A stretch of DNA of 64,000 nucleotides. Origin: Staphylococcus pettenkoferi. GTDB lineage: Bacteria; Bacillota; Bacilli; Staphylococcales; Staphylococcaceae. The notes below the pieces were generated by a model that saw only the letters and a program-made list of their open reading frames with translations, made no database searches and was not told the origin of the DNA. A program made the translations under genes and the position numbers. Position 1 is the stretch's first letter; each line of letters opens with the position of its first letter. Location: assembly GCF_026659735.1 (NCBI RefSeq), contig NZ_JANSKK010000007.1, positions 62,001-126,000 on the forward strand. Reading direction: 5' to 3'. Shown one piece after another: positions 39,929-48,979 of the stretch.

Positions 39929-40798
39929 TTGGACGTTATCAAGCAAATTCAACAAGCTATTATACATATCGAGGATCATTTGCTAGAATCATTTCAATTA
40001 CAAGAATTAAGTGATTACGTTGGCCTTTCACCTTACCATCTCGATCAGTCCTTTAAAATGATAGTCGGTCAATCACCAAGCGAATACGCTAAAGCGCGCA
40101 GAATGACACTTGCGGCTAAAGATGTGATGGCCCACTCTGGTCGCGTGGTAGATGTTGCTAAGAAATATCATTACGCCTCAGCGAATGACTTTGCGAATGA
40201 TTTCAGCGACTTTCACGGTATCTCTCCTATTCAAGTCAATACTAAAAAAGATGAATTGAAGATGCAACAGAGAGTTTACATTAAGTTATCTACAACAGAA
40301 CGTGCACCATATACTTATCGCCTCGAACGGCAGAAAGATATTCCACTCGTAGGACATGCGCGTTTTATTGATGCTGAAGATATCGAGAATCCATTCAAAG
40401 TGCCAGACTTTATTGAAGATTTGTTGGTAGATGGATATATTAAAGATTTGCAGCGTTATAACGATATTGCGCCTCACGAGTTGTTTGTGATTAGTTGTCC
40501 TTTAGACAATGGTATGGAAATATTTGTAGGTGTACCAAGTGAACGCTATCCAAGCCACCTAGAAAGTCGTTTCCTTCCGGAGCGTCAATATGCGAAGTTT
40601 AACCTTCAAGGCTCAATGGATTATGTGGTAAACGAAGCTTGGTATTATATTGAAACGAGTCTACAGATGACGTTACCTTATGAGCGTAACAGTCTTTATG
40701 TAGAAGTTTATCCTTTTAATATTGATTTCAATGATGATTTAACTAAAATTCAATTATGGTTACCTGTTGATCAAGATGCATACAATGAAGAAGATTGA
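39929..40798 (+). CDS. AraC-family regulator with GyrI-like effector domain
   Basis: A 289-residue protein with two parts: an N-terminal AraC/XylS double helix-turn-helix (about 1-100; FQLQELSDYVGLSPYHLDQS, then VVDVAKKYHYASANDFANDF) and a C-terminal GyrI/SOUL-like effector-binding domain (about 120-289). This order matches Rob/SoxS-like multidrug or stress regulators. The effector is unknown. I take the TTG at 39929, with AGGAG 8 nt upstream; the frame opens earlier at 39890. It sits between zwf and gnd. Confidence 0.85.
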   Translation: MDVIKQIQQAIIHIEDHLLESFQLQELSDYVGLSPYHLDQSFKMIVGQSPSEYAKARRMTLAAKDVMAHSGRVVDVAKKYHYASANDFANDFSDFHGISPIQVNTKKDELKMQQRVYIKLSTTERAPYTYRLERQKDIPLVGHARFIDAEDIENPFKVPDFIEDLLVDGYIKDLQRYNDIAPHELFVISCPLDNGMEIFVGVPSERYPSHLESRFLPERQYAKFNLQGSMDYVVNEAWYYIETSLQMTLPYERNSLYVEVYPFNIDFNDDLTKIQLWLPVDQDAYNEED

Positions 40799-40826
40799 TC
40801 ATTGGATAACTATATATTATAAAAAG

Positions 40827-40890
40827 AACGTCAATTTCTATATTTCTAAGATTATTCTAGTTATCTTAGTTATAGAAATTGACGTTTTTT
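40827..40890 (+). terminator. Rho-independent terminator after the AraC-type gene
   Basis: AACGTCAATTTCTAT (40827-40841) pairs perfectly with ATAGAAATTGACGTT (about 40872-40886), with an inner CTAAGAT/ATCTTAG pair, followed by TTTT. Confidence 0.9.
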
Positions 40891-41010
40891 AGTGCCTATC
40901 AGCTCGTGCTAGGATGATTAATATCTATCTCTTAAATGTGTCGCTACGACTTCTCAAGCTTCTAACGATGAAATATCCTTTTTAAATTCACAATACGCGT
41001 GCTCATCTTT

Positions 41011-41046
41011 CAAAAAAGGCAGTGAAACCAACCTGATTTCACTGCC
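41011..41046 (-). terminator. Rho-independent terminator after gnd
   Basis: GGCAGTGAAA (41018-41027) and TTTCACTGCC (41037-41046) are perfect arms; the minus strand continues with TTTTTTG. Confidence 0.9.
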
Positions 41047-41058
41047 CTGCGATCTTTC

Positions 41059-42468
41059 TTATTCGTCTACCCACTCAGTGTGGAAGACACCGTCCATATC
41101 TTTACGTGCATACGTATGTGCTCCGAAGTAGTCACGTTGCGCTTGAATCAAGTTCGCAGGTAAATCTTCTGAGCGATAACTATCGTAGTAGTTAATGCTT
41201 GCAGAGAAGCCTGGTGTAGCAATACCGTTTTGTACAGCTGTACCTACGACCTCACGTAAAGCACCCTGATAATTTGTAACAATATCTTTGAAGTAAGGGT
41301 CTAATAAGAGATTTTGTAAGTTCGCATCTTTGTCATACGCATCTTTGATTTTTTGTAAAAATTGCGCACGAATAATACAACCTTCTCTCCAAATCATTGC
41401 AAGTTCGCCTAATTGTAAGTTCCATTCATTTTCCATGCTTGCGCGACGCATTTGAGCGAAACCTTGCGCATAAGAACAAATTTTACTCATATATAAGGCT
41501 TTACGAATTTTTTCTAAAAAGGCTTCTTTGTCCCCATTGAATGCGGCTTGAGGACCTTCTAATTGTTTAGAAGCATTCACGCGTTCTTCTTTAAGCGAAG
41601 AAATGAAACGTGCAAAGACCGATTCAGTGATAATCGTCAATGGAATACCCAGTTCAAGTGCGTTGATTGACGTCCATTTACCTGTCCCTTTTTGACCAGC
41701 AGTATCCATGATTTTTTCCACTAAAGGTTCGTTCGTTTCGTCATCAATTTTAGTAAAGATATTACCTGTAATTTCAATAAGGTAGCTTGATAACTCGCCC
41801 ATGTTCCACTCTTTAAATGTTTGAGAAATGTCTTCGTGAGACATGCCAAGCAAGTCTTTCATCATCACATAACTTTCAGCAATGAGTTGCATATCTGCAT
41901 ACTCAATACCATTATGCACCATCTTCACATAATGACCTGCACCATTAGGACCAATGTAAGCAACACATGGTGCGCCATCGTCAGCTTTAGCAGAAATATC
42001 ACTTAAGATATGTTTCACTTTCTCGTAAGCTTGTTGTTGACCACCAGGCATAAGTGACGGACCAGTTAGTGCACCGATTTCACCACCTGAAACGCCCATT
42101 CCAATAAAGTTGATACCGCTCGCTGCGAGATTGCGGTTACGACGAATTGTGTTTTGATAATTTGTATTACCGCCATCGATTAAGATGTCATCGTCATCGA
42201 GTAGTGGGAGTAAACTATCGATTGTCGCATCTGTAGCGGGACCAGCTTTGACCATTAATAAGATTTTACGTGGTTTTTCCAATGATTGTACAAACTCTTC
42301 AATAGAATACGTAGGATGGATTTGTTTACCTGCTGATTCTTTAACCATTTGCTCAGTTTTTTCTGGAGAACGGTTAAAAACAGATACACTATAGCCGCGA
42401 GATTCAATATTCCAAGCTAGGTTCTTACCCATTACGGCTAAGCCTACTACACCAATTTGTTGTGCCAT
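41059..42468 (-). CDS. gnd: 6-phosphogluconate dehydrogenase (decarboxylating)
   Basis: A 469-residue enzyme of the oxidative pentose phosphate pathway, producing ribulose-5-phosphate and NADPH. The Rossmann loop [22 protein letters not shown] start, [20 protein letters not shown] and the C-terminal region with [11 protein letters not shown] are all present. GAGAGG lies upstream of the ATG. It is convergent with the AraC-type gene. Confidence 0.97.
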   Translation of the reverse strand: MAQQIGVVGLAVMGKNLAWNIESRGYSVSVFNRSPEKTEQMVKESAGKQIHPTYSIEEFVQSLEKPRKILLMVKAGPATDATIDSLLPLLDDDDILIDGGNTNYQNTIRRNRNLAASGINFIGMGVSGGEIGALTGPSLMPGGQQQAYEKVKHILSDISAKADDGAPCVAYIGPNGAGHYVKMVHNGIEYADMQLIAESYVMMKDLLGMSHEDISQTFKEWNMGELSSYLIEITGNIFTKIDDETNEPLVEKIMDTAGQKGTGKWTSINALELGIPLTIITESVFARFISSLKEERVNASKQLEGPQAAFNGDKEAFLEKIRKALYMSKICSYAQGFAQMRRASMENEWNLQLGELAMIWREGCIIRAQFLQKIKDAYDKDANLQNLLLDPYFKDIVTNYQGALREVVGTAVQNGIATPGFSASINYYDSYRSEDLPANLIQAQRDYFGAHTYARKDMDGVFHTEWVDE

Positions 42469-42542
42469 GTTACTTACCTCTCTTATCTTAAAATATTCGA
42501 TATAATTGTATCATACTACCGCTTATTCATCACTTAATGAAT

Positions 42543-43667
42543 TTATTGACGGACGATCTTCACAATTTCTATCAACTGTGCCGTAAGCCGATTTAACTCC
42601 TCTATTGCAATACGTTCAGATGTGGTATGAATGTGTTCATAACCCACACCGAGAATGACAGTTGGAATGCCTAAGTCATTGATAATATTACCGTCTGAAC
42701 CACCTCCAGCTATAACTGTCCGAGATTCAAGATTTAACGCTTCAGCACTTCGACGAGCGATTTGAGTGACTTCTGCGTCTTCTGCAATCTTGAATCCTGG
42801 ATAGCTCGTCGTTATCGTCACTTTAGCAGAAGTACCATGTTGTTCAGCCGTTGTTTCAAACGTTTCTTTCATATGTTGAACTTGGGCTTCAACCTTAGCT
42901 GTATCATGAGAACGCGCTTCAGCATGAATTGTAACTTCATCCGCTACAACATTCGTTGCTGACCCACCTTCAAAACGACCAATATTAGCTGTTGTCACGT
43001 CATCAATCTGACCTAATTTCATACGACTGATTGCTTTAGCCGCGATGTTAATTGCACTGACCCCTTTATTAGGCGTACTTGCATGAGCTGTGACGCCGTA
43101 AACTTTCGCATCGACTTTAACTTGAGTAGGTGCACCTACAACTGTCGTACCTACAGGTTGACTCGCATCGATAGCGAAACCATATTTGGCGTTTAACAGT
43201 TCTGGATCTAATGCACGCGCTCCCAGCAAGCCTGATTCTTCACCTACTGTGATGACGAACTGTATCGGTCCATGAGCGATGTCTTGTTCTTGCAACGTAC
43301 GAATCAGTTCAATGATCGCAGCGAGTCCAGCTTTGTCGTCAGCGCCAAGAACGGTCGTACCGTCAGAGTAAATATACCCATCTTCTTTGACTTTAGGTTG
43401 AACTTGGCGTCCTGGCACGACCGTATCCATATGACTAGTGAAATAAAAGGGGGTTGTCCCTTCCTCACCTTGAGTTGGGGCTAAAGTACATATGAGATTA
43501 TTGGCACCAAGTCCCTCTTGCAGCCCTGCTTCATCTTCAACAACCTGAAGTCCTAGAGATTCAAATAGAGACTTTAAGAAAGGTTGAATCGTTGCTTCAT
43601 GCCCTGTTTCAGAGTCGATTTGTACGAGTTCTAGAAATGTATCGAGTAAACGTTGTTCATTAATCAT
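42543..43667 (-). CDS. M20-family peptidase, PepT-like (YqjE type)
   Basis: A 374-residue di-zinc aminopeptidase. Zinc ligands are visible in FTSHMDTVVPG and LGADDKAGLAAI, the catalytic Glu pair in VGEESGLLGARAL, and the last His near HIHTTSE. It resembles the PepT/M42-like tripeptidases called YqjE in B. subtilis; the exact substrate is not certain. It lies directly upstream of gnd on the same strand, an order I also know from other Bacilli. Confidence 0.85.
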   Translation of the reverse strand: MINEQRLLDTFLELVQIDSETGHEATIQPFLKSLFESLGLQVVEDEAGLQEGLGANNLICTLAPTQGEEGTTPFYFTSHMDTVVPGRQVQPKVKEDGYIYSDGTTVLGADDKAGLAAIIELIRTLQEQDIAHGPIQFVITVGEESGLLGARALDPELLNAKYGFAIDASQPVGTTVVGAPTQVKVDAKVYGVTAHASTPNKGVSAINIAAKAISRMKLGQIDDVTTANIGRFEGGSATNVVADEVTIHAEARSHDTAKVEAQVQHMKETFETTAEQHGTSAKVTITTSYPGFKIAEDAEVTQIARRSAEALNLESRTVIAGGGSDGNIINDLGIPTVILGVGYEHIHTTSERIAIEELNRLTAQLIEIVKIVRQ

Positions 43668-43875
43668 TATTTTAGCTCCCCTTTATCCTTAATACTTCTA
43701 GTATAGAATATAGAAGCATTGAAATGTGGTCAGAAGTATTATGACTATTGTTGAAGCGCGCTACAAATTTCCTTAGGATAAAATGCTTTCGTAAAATAAG
43801 GCGAATAGGAAGCGCTGTTCAATCAATTTCTAACCCCTTTGAATTTGAAATACCAAAATTATTAAGAATCTAGCA

Positions 43876-43905
43876 TTACAACGTGTTATAATAATGATAT
43901 ATAAT
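43876..43905 (+). promoter_or_regulatory. Candidate promoter of the 32-residue membrane protein gene
   Basis: TTACAA (43876-43881), an 18-nt spacer and TATAAT (43900-43905), 25 bp before the TTG start. A second TATAAT lies at 43887-43892. Confidence 0.45.
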
Positions 43906-43930
43906 ATTAAATTGGGATGGAGGATCCACA

Positions 43931-44029
43931 TTGAATAATAAAGTATTTCGAGTAGTTATCATCGTGATGCTCGTTGCAGTAGTACTCGCGTTGTTGCTAA
44001 CAAGTCTCGTTCCACTTGTTGGTCGTTAA
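43931..44029 (+). CDS. Single-membrane-span miniprotein, Prli42-like
   Basis: A 32-residue protein: a short basic N terminus (MNNKVFR), one hydrophobic segment of about 22 residues (VVIIVMLVAVVLALLLTSLV) and a short tail ending GR. The TTG start has GGAGG 7 nt upstream, and a promoter and strong terminator flank it, so it is very likely a real gene. Size, charge pattern and sequence resemble Prli42, the Listeria protein that anchors the stressosome to the membrane. Whether it has that role here is uncertain. Confidence 0.65.
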   Translation: MNNKVFRVVIIVMLVAVVLALLLTSLVPLVGR

Positions 44030-44043
44030 TAATAATAATAAAG

Positions 44044-44095
44044 ACGCCTTCTTAACTTGATGTAGTAACTGATCAAGTTAGGAAGGCGTTTGTTG
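44044..44095. terminator. Terminator after the miniprotein gene
   Basis: ACGCCTTCTTAACTTGAT (44044-44061) pairs with ATCAAGTTAGGAAGGCGT (44072-44089) over 18 bp with one G-T pair. TTTGTTG follows on the plus strand; it probably also stops the convergent gene at 44135. Confidence 0.8.
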
Positions 44096-44134
44096 TATTC
44101 AGGATTTACAATTCCTTCTTAATATCTCTTCTCT

Positions 44135-45130
44135 TTAACTTACTTCGCTGTGCATTTTTAAAGAACCAAAGTGAGATTTAATATTCAAATACTCTTCTAG
44201 TTCGTAAAGAATTTGCATGATACTTGCACGCGTTTCAAGTTCGGCATGTGTCGACGGTAAAGATGCCTCTTGAACTTTGAGTCGAATATCATACAAGGAG
44301 TGAAGACGCAATACAGTATAGTCGTTGCTATTGACATTCTCGCCTACTTCACTGAGGAAACCAGAAAGTTGATCAATCGTCTCATCATGACCTTCAATAT
44401 GCTGAACGAGTCTATAAATACGCGTGAGCAAATCAAGCTGTTCTTCACGCATATCGAAGTAATGATAATAGGAGTTTTCATTACGAACGAAGTGATTTTT
44501 AACATCCCTAAAAGCTAAAGATTTCGCTTTCTTAATCGTCAACTTCAGCTGTTGAATATGTGCTTCTACATCAAATATCGCTGACATTTTACCATCAGAG
44601 AGTAAGTAGTGGCTAAACGTCGCAAAGATATGAGTAAATTGACTTTCAACCTTCTTCTTATACTGATTTAAGTTGTGATCTAAACTTGGCATGATGAGAT
44701 TCATGATAAAAGCAATTCCGAGACCCACGCACAAGAGCAACACTTCGTTGATAAATAAATGAAGGTCGATGGACTTAGCATTAAAGACGTGAAGAAGGAT
44801 GACGCAACTGGTTATGACGCCCTCTTGGACATTTAAAACGACTGTTAAAGGTATGAATAAGAGTACGATTAAACCGACGACGAGTGCGTGCTGACCTAAA
44901 ATACTAAACGCGAGCATACCAATAAGCAATATGATCAGACAGGAAATGAATCTAGAAACGATAGCTTGCAATGAGTGTACTTTCGTGTGCTTAATGCACA
45001 AGACAACTAAAATGGCACTAGATGCAAAATTATCTAGACCAATGAGCTTGGCGATAATAATACCTAGTGCCATTCCGACAGCCGTCTTGATCGTTCTAAA
45101 TCCAATGCGATATGGATTTAAACTTAACAT
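44135..45130 (-). CDS. YqjA/DUF939-type aromatic acid exporter-like membrane protein
   Basis: A 331-residue protein with an N-terminal membrane half of about five or six segments (FRTIKTAVGMALGIIIAKLI first) and a cytoplasmic helical C-terminal half from about residue 160. This is the plan of the DUF939/FUSC-like family often named aromatic acid exporter. Transport has not been shown for this subfamily. It is 12 bp downstream of brxB, the same order as yqjA-yqiW in B. subtilis. Confidence 0.82.
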   Translation of the reverse strand: MLSLNPYRIGFRTIKTAVGMALGIIIAKLIGLDNFASSAILVVLCIKHTKVHSLQAIVSRFISCLIILLIGMLAFSILGQHALVVGLIVLLFIPLTVVLNVQEGVITSCVILLHVFNAKSIDLHLFINEVLLLCVGLGIAFIMNLIMPSLDHNLNQYKKKVESQFTHIFATFSHYLLSDGKMSAIFDVEAHIQQLKLTIKKAKSLAFRDVKNHFVRNENSYYHYFDMREEQLDLLTRIYRLVQHIEGHDETIDQLSGFLSEVGENVNSNDYTVLRLHSLYDIRLKVQEASLPSTHAELETRASIMQILYELEEYLNIKSHFGSLKMHSEVS

Positions 45131-45142
45131 GAGTGACGACCT

Positions 45143-45580
45143 CTATCTTTCTTCACAATATTCATCGAATAAGTTCTGTAATTGTGTAATTACATCCATG
45201 ATATCGTGACCTTCAATTTGATGACGTTCTAACATTGCTTTTGTTTCACCATCTTTCACAAGTGCGAATGATGGACTTGATGGTGGATAACCTTCAAAGT
45301 AGTCACGAGCACGTTGCGTTGCTTCTTTATCTTGACCTGCAAAGACACTAACTAAGCGATCAGGTAACTTGTCAAAGTGAAGTGCATGTTGCGCAGCTGG
45401 TCTCGCAATACCGCCAGCACAGCCACATACTGAGTTTACCATTACAAGTGTCGTACCATCTTGCTGTAATACTTTGTCAACTTCTTCAGCAGTAGTGAGT
45501 TGCTCGTAACCAGCTTCTTCAATTTCGTTACGTGCTTGTTCTACTACATCATTCATATATAGATCAAAGTTTAAATCCAT
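45143..45580 (-). CDS. brxB: Bacilliredoxin BrxB (YqiW)
   Basis: A 145-residue thioredoxin-fold protein of the DUF1094 family. The CGC active site is C52-G53-C54 in [14 protein letters not shown], as in BrxA/BrxB, which remove bacillithiol from mixed disulfides on proteins. BrxB is chosen over BrxA because of its position next to bkdB and the yqjA-like gene. Bdr, which recycles bacillithiol disulfide, is encoded at 19814-20800. Confidence 0.9.
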   Translation of the reverse strand: MDLNFDLYMNDVVEQARNEIEEAGYEQLTTAEEVDKVLQQDGTTLVMVNSVCGCAGGIARPAAQHALHFDKLPDRLVSVFAGQDKEATQRARDYFEGYPPSSPSFALVKDGETKAMLERHQIEGHDIMDVITQLQNLFDEYCEER

Positions 45581-45656
45581 GTTTTAATCAGCCTCCGTTG
45601 GAATACTTACGTTTATTCTACTAATTTCTGTCTCTAACATCAATATACCTGTTTAC

Positions 45657-46976
45657 TTAATAGATGCTTGTGTGTTCAATAGAATACTGTTCAACACGTT
45701 TTTTCACTGCTTGCATGAAACGTCCTGTAAGTAGTCCGTCTAGAATACGATGGTCAATTGAAATACAGAGATTAACCATATGACGAATCGCAATCATATC
45801 ATCGATGACGACAGGTTTTTTGACGATCGATTCAACTTGAAGAATCGCAGCCTGTGGATGATTAATAATACCCATTGAAGATACTGAGCCAAAGGTACCT
45901 GTGCTGTTCACTGTGAATGTGCCGCCTCTCATATCTTCAGCTGTTAATTTCTGTTGACGCGCCTTAGTTGCGAGTGCGTTAACTTCACGTGCAATACCTT
46001 TAATCGATTTTTCATCTGCATGCTTAATCACAGGTACGTAAAGTTTGTTCTCATCAGCCACTGCAATAGAGATGTTAATATCTTTATGCACCACGATTTC
46101 GTCGTCCTGCCAACTGCTATTGAGCAGTGGATATTCTTTCAATGATTCCGCAACAGCTTTGATAAAGAACGCGAAGTATGTGAGGTTGTAACCCTCTTTC
46201 TTTTTAAAATCAGCCTTGTAGTGATTACGGGTATTGACTAATGATGTCGCATCAGCTTCGACCATCATCCAACCATGTGGAATTTCTGTCGCACTTCTAA
46301 CCATGTTATTCGCAATCTGTTTACGCACGCCAGCGACTGGAATCGTTGAATCTCCATCTTGTGGTGCAACAGTTTCTTGTGAAGATTGAGCGGATGCTGG
46401 TGATGCTTGTGACTGTTGTGAAGGTTCAGAATGCACATTGTTGTTACCAGTTTGAATCGCTTTCTCAATATCTTTCTTCGTCACACGACCTTCAAATCCA
46501 GTACCTTCAACTTGTGATAAATCGATATCATGTTCACTAGCTAAGCGGAATACAACTGGAGAATAACGCCCATTATTCTTCGGTTGCGATGTCGCTTGAG
46601 ATTGAGAAGTGGTTGGTTGAGACGCAGAAGATGGAGTCGTAGAAGTTTGTTCTGATTGGTCTTCGCGATCTTGTGAAGAAGTGCCTGATGCTTCACTTTG
46701 CTCTTCTTCAGTCTCCGTTGAAGCGGAACTGGAATCTTCTTCTCCTTCTACCTCTAAATGACAAATAACTGAACCTACTGAGACCGTTTCACCTTCTTCG
46801 ACATCAATCGATTGGATGGTACCCGCGTGAGTTGACGGTACTTCGGCAGTTACCTTGTCAGTGATCACCTCACAGATGGGATCGTATTCTTCTACTGAAT
46901 CGCCTACTGAGACGAGCCATTGTTCAATTGTGCCTTCATGAACACTTTCACCTAATTTCGGCATCTTAAGTTCCAT
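45657..46976 (-). CDS. bkdB: Branched-chain alpha-keto acid dehydrogenase E2 (lipoamide acyltransferase)
   Basis: A 439-residue E2 subunit. Domains: one lipoyl domain (1-78) with the lipoylated Lys41 in ITDKVTAE, a Ser/Thr/Gln-rich linker (about 80-135), a subunit-binding domain (SPVVFRLASEHDIDLSQVEG), a second linker, and the acyltransferase core with the catalytic SIDHRILDGLLTGRFM. It transfers acyl groups to CoA. Last gene of lpd-bkdAA-bkdAB-bkdB, 12 bp after bkdAB. Confidence 0.94.
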   Translation of the reverse strand: MELKMPKLGESVHEGTIEQWLVSVGDSVEEYDPICEVITDKVTAEVPSTHAGTIQSIDVEEGETVSVGSVICHLEVEGEEDSSSASTETEEEQSEASGTSSQDREDQSEQTSTTPSSASQPTTSQSQATSQPKNNGRYSPVVFRLASEHDIDLSQVEGTGFEGRVTKKDIEKAIQTGNNNVHSEPSQQSQASPASAQSSQETVAPQDGDSTIPVAGVRKQIANNMVRSATEIPHGWMMVEADATSLVNTRNHYKADFKKKEGYNLTYFAFFIKAVAESLKEYPLLNSSWQDDEIVVHKDINISIAVADENKLYVPVIKHADEKSIKGIAREVNALATKARQQKLTAEDMRGGTFTVNSTGTFGSVSSMGIINHPQAAILQVESIVKKPVVIDDMIAIRHMVNLCISIDHRILDGLLTGRFMQAVKKRVEQYSIEHTSIY

Positions 46977-46988
46977 AGGTCATCCTCC

Positions 46989-47972
46989 TTAGAATTCTGC
47001 TAACTCACGCATTTTATTCTTAATCTTATCAGGGTTCATCATAAACTCATCTTCTAATGGTGGTGAGAAAGGCATGGACGGAACATCAGGGCCAGCGAGT
47101 CGCATGATTGGCGCATCTAAGTCAAAGAGACAGTTCTCTGCAATAATGGCTGCGACTTCCGACATTACACTGCCCTCAAGATTGTCTTCAGTGATGAGTA
47201 AAATTTTGCCTGTACGTTTCGCACGTTCAATAATCGTTTCTTTATCAAGCGGGTAAACTGTACGTAAATCGACGACTTCCACATCGATACCTTCATCAGC
47301 AAGTGCATCGGCCGCTTGGATACTGTAATTGACACATAAACCGTATGTAAAGACAGTGAGATCATGGCCTTCTCTCTTCACATCAGCTTGGTATAACGGA
47401 ACCGTATAATAGTCTTCAGGCACTTCTTCTTTCAATAAGCGATACGCTTTTTTGTGCTCGAAATACAATACAGGATCGTTGGATTCGATTGAAGCAAGTA
47501 ACAAGCCTTTTGCATCGTATGGTGACGATGGGATGACAATTGTCAGACCAGGTGTAGAAGCAAAGACACTTTCAATACTTTGAGAATGATAAAGCGCACC
47601 ATGAATACCGCCACCAAATGGAGAACGAATTGTTAAGGGTGCTTGCCAACCGTTATTTGAACGGTAACGCATCTTAGCAGCTTCACTAATAATTTGGTTG
47701 GACGCAGGTAAGATATATTCAGCAAATTGAATTTCAGCGACTGGACGTTTACCCATCATTGCTGCACCGATAGCGGTACCTACAATATTAGATTCGGCGA
47801 GCGGTGTATCGATAACGCGTTCGATGCCAAAGCGTTCTTGAAGCCCTAGTGTCACACCGAAGACGCCGCCTTTTTTACCTACATCTTCACCGAGTACGAA
47901 GACATCGTCGTCTTTCTCCATCGCTTGATGCATCGCTTGGTGGATGGCCTCTAAATATGATAATTTCGTCAT
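46989..47972 (-). CDS. bkdAB: Branched-chain alpha-keto acid dehydrogenase E1 beta subunit
   Basis: A 327-residue transketolase-like subunit with FVLGEDVGKKGGVFGVT near the N terminus, EIQFAEYILPASNQI, and the C-terminal domain VVDLRTVYPLDKETI. Together with E1 alpha it decarboxylates branched-chain 2-oxo acids. It overlaps bkdAA by 4 bp, a sign of translational coupling. Confidence 0.94.
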   Translation of the reverse strand: MTKLSYLEAIHQAMHQAMEKDDDVFVLGEDVGKKGGVFGVTLGLQERFGIERVIDTPLAESNIVGTAIGAAMMGKRPVAEIQFAEYILPASNQIISEAAKMRYRSNNGWQAPLTIRSPFGGGIHGALYHSQSIESVFASTPGLTIVIPSSPYDAKGLLLASIESNDPVLYFEHKKAYRLLKEEVPEDYYTVPLYQADVKREGHDLTVFTYGLCVNYSIQAADALADEGIDVEVVDLRTVYPLDKETIIERAKRTGKILLITEDNLEGSVMSEVAAIIAENCLFDLDAPIMRLAGPDVPSMPFSPPLEDEFMMNPDKIKNKMRELAEF

Positions 47973-48964
47973 GCTTCTATGCTCCCTTCATCGTAGACAT
48001 GCGTGTAAGTCTCTTGTGCATCTGGATAAGGTGCTTGTTCTGCTTCTTTCGTTGCTTTGTTTACAATATCTTTGTGCTCTTGTTCAAGCGCATCTAGCCA
48101 GTCTTGATTGATGATGTCTTGTTCTAGTAAGTAGTTTTTAAAACGGAGATTACAGTCTAAATCTTTGAGACCATCTCGAATTTCTTGTGAACGGTATTTA
48201 TCATCATCGTCGGAGGAATGTGGCGTCATACGTGTACACATTGCTTCTATAAGTGTCGCACCTTCGCCATTAATCGCGCGTTCACGTGCTTCTTTCATCG
48301 CTTTATACATTGCAATCGGATCATTGCCATCAACTTGTTCGCCATGCATACCATATCCTAATGCTCGATCGGATAATTTTTCAGCACCATATTGTAAATT
48401 GTCTGGAACTGAAATGGCATATTTGTTATTTTCAATAACACAAATAAATGGCAGATTATGTACACCAGCAAAGTTTAATCCTTCATGGAAATCACCTTGG
48501 TTAGAACTTCCTTCACCTACTGTACTCATAGCGATGTTAGGCTTTTTATCCATCTTTAAAGATAAAGCTGCACCCACCGCATGGAGTATTTGCGTTCCTA
48601 CCGGTGAACTTTGTGACAGTATACCTAATGATTTTTGACTAAAATGAGATGGCATTTGTTTACCACCAGAGTTGATGTCGTCCCTTTTAGCAAAGGCAGA
48701 AAGCATCGTATCTAATGGTGTCATACCTAAGTATGTAACGAAAGCTAAATCACGGTAGTATGGTGAGGAGATGTCACCTTCTTCCATTGCATAGGCCATA
48801 CCAATTTGGGTAGCTTCTTGACCCTGACAACTAATCACGAATGGAATCTTACCTGAGCGATTGAGCAACCACATGCGCTCATCTATCTTACGGCCGAGAT
48901 CCATCCATTTGTACATCGTTTTCAAATCATCTTCGTTCAGACCGACACTTCGATAGTCAATCAT
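47969..48964 (-). CDS. bkdAA: Branched-chain alpha-keto acid dehydrogenase E1 alpha subunit
   Basis: A 331-residue thiamine-diphosphate subunit. The TPP/Mg motif is GEGSSNQGDFHEGLNFAGVH..NN, and the phosphorylation-loop region THHS-equivalent is RMTPHSSDDDDKYRS. The complex makes branched acyl-CoA primers for branched-chain fatty acids. It lies 15 bp after lpd. Confidence 0.94.
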   Translation of the reverse strand: MIDYRSVGLNEDDLKTMYKWMDLGRKIDERMWLLNRSGKIPFVISCQGQEATQIGMAYAMEEGDISSPYYRDLAFVTYLGMTPLDTMLSAFAKRDDINSGGKQMPSHFSQKSLGILSQSSPVGTQILHAVGAALSLKMDKKPNIAMSTVGEGSSNQGDFHEGLNFAGVHNLPFICVIENNKYAISVPDNLQYGAEKLSDRALGYGMHGEQVDGNDPIAMYKAMKEARERAINGEGATLIEAMCTRMTPHSSDDDDKYRSQEIRDGLKDLDCNLRFKNYLLEQDIINQDWLDALEQEHKDIVNKATKEAEQAPYPDAQETYTHVYDEGSIEA

Positions 48965-48979
48965 CTTATTTCCTCCTTC

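Noticed and set aside
48165-48638. 157-codon plus-strand frame opposite bkdAA
   Set aside because: It is the shadow of a well-conserved E1 alpha gene and has no start signals.
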